Assembly: GCF_004341845.1 (NCBI RefSeq)
Contig: NZ_SLVB01000018.1
Coordinates: 1-39,740 of the forward strand
Length of the DNA stretch: 39,740 nt
Source: Novosphingobium sp. PhB165
GTDB lineage: Bacteria > Pseudomonadota > Alphaproteobacteria > Sphingomonadales > Sphingomonadaceae
Direction: 5' to 3'
In this document: in pieces, positions 33,556 through 39,740 of the stretch
How the letters are laid out: each line of letters starts with the position of its first letter
How positions within the stretch are numbered: position 1 is the first letter of the stretch
Notes under the pieces: generated by a model
Seen by the model: the letters and a program-made list of their open reading frames with translations, nothing else
Database searches by the model: none
What the model was told of the DNA's origin: nothing
Position numbers and translations under genes: made by a program

Positions 33556-34026
33556 TCAGATCTTCGAGACGCGCGGCTGCATGTCCACCCACTGATTGGC
33601 GATGGCGCGCTCGACGATGAGCCAGCCATCGGGATAACGCCGGCAGGTGTCGCGGTACTGGACGCCGGCGATGATTTCGTCTCGTTCCTCACCCTTGGCA
33701 ACCTTGTGATGGGCAACGCCATAGCTCCAGACGGTCGCCTCGTTGCCGTCCAGAGCGACGTACTGGTTTGCTATCACATGCTGGGTGGCCTTGAAGCTGG
33801 AGGCAACGGCATAGGTTGCAGGCAGGCTTTCATCGACCGGTTCAAGCCCAGCCTTTCCTTGGATCTTCGCCTCGTCCGCGAAAGCGCTGCGTGCCAGGTC
33901 ATAGTTGCGAAGGTCCATTCCCAGCGCGTAGATCTTGCAGAGCTGTCCAACCGCGTGATGATCGGCAAGCTCCTCAGGCGATAGTGGCAGGACCGGTCCC
34001 CGCCAGCGCGCGACGTCAAATTCCAT
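33556..34026 (-). CDS. SnoaL-like domain protein (NTF2 fold)
   Basis: The 156-residue protein has the SnoaL_4 pattern: LADHHAVGQLCKIYALGMDLRNYDLARSAFADEA at the start, HVIANQYVALDG in the middle, and VQYRDTCRRYPDGWLIVERAI at the end. AGGAGG nine bases before ATG is a strong ribosome binding site. It is 33 bp downstream of the nitroreductase gene. It is the third SnoaL/NTF2-like gene in the window and not a close copy of the one at 1314. Dehydratase, isomerase or oxygenase-partner roles are possible. Confidence 0.82.
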   Translation of the reverse strand: MEFDVARWRGPVLPLSPEELADHHAVGQLCKIYALGMDLRNYDLARSAFADEAKIQGKAGLEPVDESLPATYAVASSFKATQHVIANQYVALDGNEATVWSYGVAHHKVAKGEERDEIIAGVQYRDTCRRYPDGWLIVERAIANQWVDMQPRVSKI

Positions 34027-34059
34027 TTCTCATTCCTCCTGTGACGGTAATCGGCCGGT

Positions 34060-34791
34060 TCAAAAACCGACAAAGCGAACTTGCTGGTCCAGAGAGACGC
34101 GCGGCCGTTCGAAATTGTTGACCGGTGCGGTCCGGTCGGCGTGGCCTATGGCGAGGCCGCAAAAGAAGATGTGAGTTTCATCGCTGACGCCGATGTGGTC
34201 CTTGATGACCCGGGCGTAGAGCGAGAGGAACTCTTGCGGGCAGCTATCCAACCCTTCCTCCCGCAAAAGCAGCATCACGGTTTGGAGCCACATGCCGATG
34301 TCCGACCACTGCGGCGGTCCCATGACTCGAGGGAAATAGCAGAGCAGCAGAACCGGGGCGCCAAACCCGTAGTAATTGCGCATTACCGAAGCCTGACGGC
34401 CGGCTGCATCGTCCCGGGCGATACCTTCGGCCGTGTATTGTCGATCTCCGTTCTCGGCCAGGCGCGCGAGATAGTCGGGGCCGATGTCGACGGGCTGTAT
34501 CACGTATTCCACGGGATCCTGCGGCGGCAATTGCCGCATCTTCGCTTGCAGTTCGCCAAGCGCCGTTCCGGTGATGACGGTCGCTTCCCATGGCTGGAAG
34601 TTGCATCCCGACGGCGCAAAGCGGGCCTTGTCCAGCACGCGTTTCAACACTTCGAGCGCGACCGGCTGATCCGTGAACGCGCGGGTAGCGCGCCGGCTCA
34701 TGACCGCATTTGTCACGGTCAGGCTTGCCGCGGGCGCCTCTGCATCGACCCTCGTGGAGACCGGTCGATCTGCCTCAATTTCCTGTTCCAT
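34060..34791 (-). CDS. Nitroreductase family protein
   Basis: The 243-residue protein has the FMN-binding nitroreductase fold: MSRRATRAFTDQPV at about residues 31-44, ARFAPSGCNFQPWEATVI, SDIGMWLQTVMLLLREEGLDSCPQ and FFCGLAIGHADRTAPVN. This is the group of NAD(P)H-linked oxidoreductases that also reduces quinones and enoates. ATG at 34791 is supported by AAGGA and gives the usual length. The gene lies between enoyl-CoA hydratase and SnoaL-like genes in a single leftward row, so it may reduce a ring or enone intermediate. Confidence 0.9.
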   Translation of the reverse strand: MEQEIEADRPVSTRVDAEAPAASLTVTNAVMSRRATRAFTDQPVALEVLKRVLDKARFAPSGCNFQPWEATVITGTALGELQAKMRQLPPQDPVEYVIQPVDIGPDYLARLAENGDRQYTAEGIARDDAAGRQASVMRNYYGFGAPVLLLCYFPRVMGPPQWSDIGMWLQTVMLLLREEGLDSCPQEFLSLYARVIKDHIGVSDETHIFFCGLAIGHADRTAPVNNFERPRVSLDQQVRFVGF

Positions 34792-34849
34792 CGCTAATCC
34801 TTGATGCCGCGCGGCGCGGCCAAATGAGAGGTCGTGATCCGGGGCGGCT

Positions 34850-35671
34850 TCATGCCGGTTCGCCCGCATTGGTCAGCTTGTCCTGCGAGCCGACCCCCGC
34901 GAGATAGGTTTCAAGACGTTCGAGATAATCGGGGTTCAGCATCAGGGCGCTGTTCGCCATCCGCTCGACGTGCGCCGCTGAATCGCGACCCAGCTCGGCA
35001 GCAAGTTCGATGGCCACTTTGGCAGCGCCCATCTGCTCGCCGTTTTGCCTGGCGAGGTGGCGGCAGAATTCCATCAGGTCCTGCTCGAATGTCTCATCGG
35101 GAAAGACCTGGTGGACGAGGCCCATCATGAGCGCGAGATCGGCGGACGCCGGTTTGTTGGCCATGATCAGCCAGCGTGCCCAATGGGGGCCGCACAGACG
35201 CGTCAAGCGGCTTACACCGTTGGATGCGGGAAGAACGCCGAAGAGTCCTTCGGGGAAAGCATAGGACGCGCTCTCGGCCGCGAAACGAAAATCGCATGCC
35301 AGCGAAAGCTCCAATCCGCCGCCGACGCACTTGGCATGATGGCCAATGACGATCGGCTTTTCGATGTGCTCCATCTCATCGTAGATCGCGCGCACACCAT
35401 AGACGCCAAGCCGGTGATTTTCCCGGATCCCGCGAGCCGTCATCGAGGCCGGCTTCTTCCCGCCCTTGAGATCGGCCCCAGCACAGAAGTAGCGTCCGGT
35501 TGCGCGGATCAGCATGACCTTCAAGTCATCGCTATCCCGCAGCAGAGCGAGGGCCTCCCGGAAGATGTCCATCATCTCCTGGGTCATTGCATTGAGCTTC
35601 TCGGGCCGATTGAGCGTGCAGATGACAATCGGTCCCTGGATGTCGACGAGCATGTGAGGTGCGTCAGCCAT
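34850..35671 (-). CDS. Enoyl-CoA hydratase/isomerase family protein (crotonase)
   Basis: The 273-residue crotonase has TLNRPEKLNAM at about 19-29, the oxyanion-hole segments FCAGADLKG (62-70) and KCVGGGLEL (114-122), and both catalytic acids in the hydratase positions, Glu121 and Glu141 (FPEGLFGVLPASNGVSRL). The Gly-Gly after PxxG is replaced by Asn-Gly. Hydration of an unsaturated acyl-CoA, or ring opening, is likely. ATG at 35671 is preferred as it has GGGAG six bases before it; an ATG two codons upstream is too close to that site. Confidence 0.9.
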   Translation of the reverse strand: MADAPHMLVDIQGPIVICTLNRPEKLNAMTQEMMDIFREALALLRDSDDLKVMLIRATGRYFCAGADLKGGKKPASMTARGIRENHRLGVYGVRAIYDEMEHIEKPIVIGHHAKCVGGGLELSLACDFRFAAESASYAFPEGLFGVLPASNGVSRLTRLCGPHWARWLIMANKPASADLALMMGLVHQVFPDETFEQDLMEFCRHLARQNGEQMGAAKVAIELAAELGRDSAAHVERMANSALMLNPDYLERLETYLAGVGSQDKLTNAGEPA

Positions 35672-35767
35672 GGTCATCTCCCATCAGCGGCTTCTGGGAG
35701 GCGAGCAAAGGTATCGCGCAGCAGCTCCTGCTCTTCGTTCAATCCGAAGTTCATCGTCTCAGTCCGG

Positions 35768-36820
35768 TTATCTGGGATTGGGATGGGTGTCGTGCACCGC
35801 GTTTATGGCCTTCGCGAGATCCTTGGGGACGGCGAGATCGATCGCGCCCAGATTGCTCTCGAGCTGGGAGACAGAACTCGCTGCCATCAGCACACTGGTC
35901 ATGAATGGCTGGGAGCGGGCAAATGCCAGAGCCATATGTGCAGCCTCCATACCGTAGTCATGCGCCAGCTGCGTGTAGGCGGCGATCGCCTTTTGCCTCG
36001 CCGGGGTAAACCGGGACAGGAATGCCGCGGAATCGCTTGAGCGACTGCCGGCTATGGGGGCAGGGGCGCTGCCGTATTTTCCGGTCAACGTGCCGCCGGC
36101 CAGCGGCGAGTAGGCGATCAGGCCGACCTGCTCGCGCATGGAAACTTCGGCCAGTCCCAGCTCGAAAGAGCGGTCCAGCAGGCTGTAGCCGTTCTGGATC
36201 GATGCGACGCGGGGCGCGGCTCCCTGGTCCGCCGCTGTCAGGTAGCGCATCACGCCCCAAGGAGACTCATTGCAGACGCCGACCGCGCGGACCTTGCCTG
36301 CCCGCACCAGTTCGCCGAGCGCATCCAAGGTCTCTTCGATCGAGATCTGTACTGGATCTTCCGCAACCTGCGAGTAACGCGATCGTCCGAGCGTGGTGAT
36401 CGCGCGCTCCGACCAATGGACCTGGTAAAGATCGATGCAATCAGTTCCGAGGCGCTTCAGGCTGGCGTCAATAGCCCCCGCTATGTTGGCTCGGTCGAGC
36501 CGCCGGTTCGGTCCGCGAAGGTAATCCAGAGACATTCCGGCGCCGTTCGGCCCCGCGACCTTGGTAGCGATGACGACTTTTTCGCGCAGCCCTCGGCTTG
36601 CAATCCAACTGCCCAGAATTTCCTCGGATCGCCCCTGCGTCTCAGCCTTGAGCGGCGTCGGGTAATTCTCTGCCGTGTCGAACAAAGTGATGCCCGAAGC
36701 GAACGCCAGATCCAGCTGGCGGATGGCATCGTCCTGCGGCGTTTGTCCGCCATAGGTCATCACGCCGAGGCCGAATGCGCTCACCGTGATGCCTGTTGTA
36801 CCTAGTTGGCGATATTCCAA
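35768..36820 (-). CDS. Aldo/keto reductase family oxidoreductase
   Basis: The 350-residue TIM-barrel protein has the catalytic tetrad Asp48, Tyr53, Lys87 and His135 (FDTAENYPTP, ATK, LYQVHW) and the EYRQLGTTGITVSAFGLGVMTYGG start typical of the Tas/YajO-like group. Such enzymes reduce aldehydes or ketones with NADPH. GGGGGA upstream sets the start. It lies 47 bp after the Rieske oxygenase gene on the same strand, so it probably takes part in the same pathway. Confidence 0.92.
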   Translation of the reverse strand: MEYRQLGTTGITVSAFGLGVMTYGGQTPQDDAIRQLDLAFASGITLFDTAENYPTPLKAETQGRSEEILGSWIASRGLREKVVIATKVAGPNGAGMSLDYLRGPNRRLDRANIAGAIDASLKRLGTDCIDLYQVHWSERAITTLGRSRYSQVAEDPVQISIEETLDALGELVRAGKVRAVGVCNESPWGVMRYLTAADQGAAPRVASIQNGYSLLDRSFELGLAEVSMREQVGLIAYSPLAGGTLTGKYGSAPAPIAGSRSSDSAAFLSRFTPARQKAIAAYTQLAHDYGMEAAHMALAFARSQPFMTSVLMAASSVSQLESNLGAIDLAVPKDLAKAINAVHDTHPNPR

Positions 36821-36867
36821 ACATCCCCCTTCGGGCCAGTTGGCCCTGAGAACCTGCGAAACGTGCC

Positions 36868-37944
36868 TTATTGAGCAGCGCCCAGCGTAAATGGCGGCAT
36901 TCCCCTGGCAACCTGCCGTCCGCCGGCTCGCTTGAGGATGCCGTCTGTCTTTTCGCGCGGATTATAGAACTGGCTGTACCAGATGCGGGATTGCCGGAAC
37001 GGTCCATCGCCTGGCATCTGCATGACATTGATGGCCGGGCGCTTCGTCGCCCACACCTCGCCGTCGCGCATCAGCCCGTTGCCCATCGAGGCGCTGAGGC
37101 GCTGGCGGGCAATCTCTGCCTGCTCGGCAGTCAGGCCCTGCGGAATTTTTAGCATCGCTGCCTGCCAAAGACGGCATGTGCCGTCTTCGATCGGAGTGAC
37201 GCAGATAATCTGCCTGGCATCGATCTCGACGAAGTGACCGAATGCGATACCGGGCCCGACGTAACCGGCCAGTGTCGTCAGGGTCGATGCGTAAATGGCT
37301 TCGCCTTGCTCGGTCGTTTTTCCGCTTTGGCGCTGATGCAGGATATGGCCGTCGTATTCGTTTTCGTACGAGGTGACGTTGCCGCCGTGGAGATGATCCA
37401 GGTGCGTGACGTCAGACATGTTGTCGAAAATCTCGATCGGGTGCTGGAGATCGCACAGAAGCTCGAGCTCACTCCAGCTTGCCCAATCAGGTCGCCCCCA
37501 TTCGGAAAATTCGGCGATTTCGAAATCGGGTGGCAATCCCTCAGGGTCGTGCCAGCAGAAGACGATTCCGTATCGTTCCTCGACCGTCCAGCTGTTCACC
37601 TTTGCAGCGGGCGGGATGGGGCCGTCGTGATAGGGAATGTGGTTGCAGACACCGTCGGCACCGAAGCGCCAGGCATGAAAGGGACAGCGGATGTTGTCGC
37701 CTTCCATGAAGGTATCAGACGTGGTCGTCGCTGAATGGGGGCCGCTACCAAGATGGGTTCCCATATGCGGGCAGTACGCATCGAGCATGACGACCCGGCC
37801 GCTCGCTCCCCGGTAAAGGATCATGTCCTGACCGAAGTAGCGGACATTCATGGGCTTGCGGCCGACTTCGGCGCTTTGCGCGACGGCGAACCAACCTCGC
37901 GGAAACGCGTAATCGCCCAGCCGATACTCGGCGCTCGTCGCCAT
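36868..37944 (-). CDS. Rieske non-heme iron oxygenase, KshA-like
   Basis: The 358-residue protein has a Rieske [2Fe-2S] domain with Cys58, His60, Cys87 and His90 (YCPHMG, CPFHAW) and a catalytic domain with the mononuclear iron site Asp178, His181 and His186 in NMSDVTHLDHLHG. The single-subunit layout, WHDPEGLPPD, and the late RIWYSQFYNPR match 3-ketosteroid 9-alpha-hydroxylase oxygenases (KshA). A reductase partner is not in the window. GGGAGG before ATG is a strong start. It opens a leftward series and is divergent from a LysR regulator. A steroid or other polycyclic substrate is plausible but unproven. Confidence 0.9.
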   Translation of the reverse strand: MATSAEYRLGDYAFPRGWFAVAQSAEVGRKPMNVRYFGQDMILYRGASGRVVMLDAYCPHMGTHLGSGPHSATTTSDTFMEGDNIRCPFHAWRFGADGVCNHIPYHDGPIPPAAKVNSWTVEERYGIVFCWHDPEGLPPDFEIAEFSEWGRPDWASWSELELLCDLQHPIEIFDNMSDVTHLDHLHGGNVTSYENEYDGHILHQRQSGKTTEQGEAIYASTLTTLAGYVGPGIAFGHFVEIDARQIICVTPIEDGTCRLWQAAMLKIPQGLTAEQAEIARQRLSASMGNGLMRDGEVWATKRPAINVMQMPGDGPFRQSRIWYSQFYNPREKTDGILKRAGGRQVARGMPPFTLGAAQ

Positions 37945-37962
37945 GCTCGCCTCCCATCAAAT

Positions 37963-37977
37963 GGCTCGTTTCGAGCC
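37963..37977. promoter_or_regulatory. Palindrome in the divergent Rieske/lysR promoter region
   Basis: GGCTCG and CGAGCC flank TTT in a perfect 15-bp palindrome, within the 117-bp gap between the two divergent genes and 19 bp upstream of the Rieske gene start. It is a candidate regulator site for the LysR protein. No promoter boxes could be fixed. Confidence 0.45.
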
Positions 37978-38061
37978 CGTTCTTCTCGTTAGTGCGCGAT
38001 TGCCACATGCCACCACTACAATATTCGTGCCGTAGGTATGCCGATCTGCTATAGGTCTCTG

Positions 38062-39021
38062 ATGGAACTGCGCCGCCTGACCTATTTCCTGCGGATTGCC
38101 GAGGAAGGCTCGCTCAATGCAGCGTCACGCTCACTCGGCATTGCGCAGCCGGCCCTCAGCCGGCAGATGCAGTTGCTGGAGACCGATCTCGGGGTTCCGC
38201 TGTTCAAGCGCGTCGCACGCGGCATGCAGCTTACCGAAGAAGGCGATTATCTGAGGTCCGGCCTCGTCCATCCCCTTGAGCAGATCGAAACCGTGCTTGC
38301 CAACGCGCGGTCGTTTTCGACGCGTGTCGAAGCGCATGCGAAGATCGGGTTGCCTCCGGGCTTGGCTGGGCTGATCGGACCGCGCCTTATCACCCGCTTG
38401 GCCGCCGAAATGCCAAACCTCAGATTGAGCATTCTCGAGGAAGATTCTGCGGTGCTGGCGAACGAATTGCTGCACGGCCGGATCGATATTGCCCTCATCA
38501 GCGGAGTGACGCCCGACGATCGCCTCTTCCATTCCGAAATCGCCCGTGAGGATCTGGTGCTTGTGGGAAGCTCCGGATCCCGCCTCGCCAGCCGTTCGGA
38601 AGTGACTTTTTCAGAGCTTGAAAATTATCCACTCGTGGCGCCGCCCGCTCCGGCAAGCCTGACCGTTATGTTGGAAAAGCTGGCGGCCCGCCGGGCATGC
38701 AAAATCAAGATTGCGTTTGATGTTGCATCACCGGCCATCAGCAAATCTCTCGTCATCGCGGGGGATGCCTTCGCAGTAGTCACGCCGTTGAGCGTACAGC
38801 GTGAAATTGAAAGCGGGCAACTCGTGTGCGCGCGGATCGTCGACCCCACGGTCTTCCAGTTCACTCATGTTTCAGTGCAGGCCCATTGGCGAATAGCTCG
38901 GAGCACCTACAAACAGTTCCACGGGGTTTTCTACAGCGTCCTTTGTCAAACAGTTGACAGCGGGGATTGGCCCGCAACTTGGCTGCTCGACTTGGCAAGT
39001 GTCGAAAATACTATGACCTGA
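38062..39021 (+). CDS. LysR family transcriptional regulator
   Basis: The 319-residue regulator has a typical helix-turn-helix start (MELRRLTYFLRIAEEGSLNA, then RSLGIAQPALSRQMQLLETDLG, with VPLFKRVARGMQLTEEG) and an effector domain. It resembles the CatM/CbbR/NAC branch in starting directly with MELRRL. ATG at 38062 is preferred over the in-frame ATG at 38038 for that reason. It is divergent from the Rieske oxygenase gene and probably controls the leftward gene row. The C-terminal 25 residues (QTVDSGDWPATWLL) are unlike the family and may come from flanking DNA after a lost stop. Confidence 0.85.
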   Translation: MELRRLTYFLRIAEEGSLNAASRSLGIAQPALSRQMQLLETDLGVPLFKRVARGMQLTEEGDYLRSGLVHPLEQIETVLANARSFSTRVEAHAKIGLPPGLAGLIGPRLITRLAAEMPNLRLSILEEDSAVLANELLHGRIDIALISGVTPDDRLFHSEIAREDLVLVGSSGSRLASRSEVTFSELENYPLVAPPAPASLTVMLEKLAARRACKIKIAFDVASPAISKSLVIAGDAFAVVTPLSVQREIESGQLVCARIVDPTVFQFTHVSVQAHWRIARSTYKQFHGVFYSVLCQTVDSGDWPATWLLDLASVENTMT

Positions 39022-39647
39022 GCTGCTTGGGGACAGGCGCCCTCGACGACACCCTGCACCGGGCTCGCCAAAGCGCTGACGGTTCAGGCGGCCGACGTTC
39101 GAGCGACCGTGGTGGAACCGGGCAAGCTCGCCCTGCCGACCTCCGATTGGGAACGCGCCCCCGACCCCCACATCGTTCGTCGCTCGCAAGTTTGCTGACG
39201 GCAAACTGGTGCGTAGCCAATTGGTTTGCGCCTACCCACGTGTATCTAGCTATTCCGGTCCCGGTTCTATGGACAACGAGGGGAGTTTTACCTGTCGCTA
39301 TCCATAGAACGACACTATCGACCGTCGCTTGGTCGCCATTCGCAAGGTCAGTCGAACCCGGCTACCGCGAGCGGTACATATGCGGGTTCAAGGGTCAGCT
39401 TTTCGCCACCCGAAGGCGGACCGCGCGCTCGGCCATAAGTCGGCGGAGCGGCTGCACGAACGCAGGCAATTAATGACAAAATCTCGTCGTCACCGTGCGG
39501 AAGATCGAACCTAGCCCGAGCTGCATGGGGCTCAGACAATTACAAGGATGCGCACTGCTTAAGTTTGGCAATTGCACAAACCGACAAGACTTTCGGCACG
39601 AACGCGGCTCTGCATAAGGCAGATGTCTGGCGCGCCGCTCCGACTAT
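39022..39647. other. Gene-free 3' stretch of about 626 bp before the terminal repeat
   Basis: No intact gene is supportable. An unstarted plus-strand frame at about 39028-39198 reads GLAKALTVQAADVRATVVE and DWERAPDPHIVRRSQ and has protein-like character, but it has no start and overlaps the end of the LysR gene in another frame. A 10-bp inverted repeat with a 27-base spacer lies at 39264-39310. The rest appears to be decayed mobile or intergenic DNA. Confidence 0.4.
39264..39310. repeat. Inverted repeat: 10-bp arms, 27-bp spacer
   Basis: GTTCTATGGA at 39264-39273 is the exact reverse complement of TCCATAGAAC at 39301-39310. Arm length and spacer length equal those of the hairpin at 12260-12306, though the bases differ. 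Function unknown. Confidence 0.6.
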
Positions 39648-39740
39648 TAGGCCGTGAACCCATAAATGGTTGTCGATGGCGCAGCCTGCGGGCATGTTCA
39701 GGCAAGTATGGAACAACCGACAGTTCAAGCGCGCTGGGAA
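39648..39740 (-). repeat. Terminal inverted repeat, right copy (93 bp)
   Basis: This is the exact reverse complement of 2-94. The inner border lies at TAGGCCGTG, after which the two copies have nothing in common. The match runs to the last base of the window, so the shared unit almost certainly extends outward. Confidence 0.9.

Noticed and set aside
1..39740. Telomere-like ends of a linear replicon because of the terminal inverted repeats
   Set aside because: Only 93 bp, offset by one base at the left edge, and no telomere or replication gene in the window. A flanking repeat cut by the window or assembly edge explains it more simply.
1..39740. CRISPR arrays, rRNA and tRNA genes, replication origins
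   Set aside because: None seen: no regularly spaced repeats, no conserved rRNA segments, no cloverleaf, and no repA/parA-type genes or iterons.

Overview
The window looks like an accessory catabolic and efflux region from a GC-rich alphaproteobacterium, most likely a sphingomonad (Novosphingobium or Sphingobium type). This is inferred from overall base composition, the protein families and their combination. No rRNA, tRNA or core housekeeping marker is present to confirm it. I count about 31 intact protein genes, three decayed genes and several gene-poor stretches. The two ends carry the same 93-bp sequence in inverted orientation (2-94 and 39648-39740), so the segment probably sits between two inverted copies of a longer repeat, or is a contig broken at such a repeat.

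Left part (1-5.8 kb): a homocysteine S-methyltransferase gene; two SnoaL/NTF2-like small proteins; then a flavin pair, an Old Yellow Enzyme reductase overlapping a luciferase-like monooxygenase, divergent from a LysR regulator. From 6.2 to 10.9 kb an opposite-strand operon (FAD oxidoreductase, GtrA flippase-like protein, NAD-sugar epimerase, GT-C membrane glycosyltransferase) looks like lipid-linked sugar or surface glycan modification. From 10.9 to 13.07 kb the DNA is gene-poor and contains two probable decayed genes and several hairpins.

Centre (13.1-24.2 kb): a tripartite RND efflux system is split around its TetR repressor. Membrane fusion protein, RND pump and a thiolase run leftward. 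An outer-membrane lipoprotein channel, a ProA-like aldehyde dehydrogenase and a second thiolase run rightward. The same operator, AGTGACCA-N10-TGGTCWCT, covers both promoters, so one repressor probably controls efflux and the acyl-CoA/aldehyde enzymes together. A broken tyrosine recombinase gene follows.

Right part (24.4-39 kb): a cytochrome P450 and SDR under a second TetR regulator; a LysR-controlled operon of zinc alcohol dehydrogenase, SDR, exported CMD-family protein, exported ABM-family protein, hydroxynitrile-lyase-type cupin and Bcr/CflA exporter, with a matching LysR box at the regulator gene and at the operon; and a leftward set of KshA-like Rieske oxygenase, aldo/keto reductase, enoyl-CoA hydratase, nitroreductase, SnoaL-like protein and isochorismatase, divergent from a third LysR regulator. 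The many redox enzymes, several regulators and exporters suggest breakdown of one or more cyclic (aromatic, steroid- or terpenoid-like) compounds. The substrate cannot be read from sequence. The last 0.7 kb is decayed, non-coding DNA leading into the terminal repeat.
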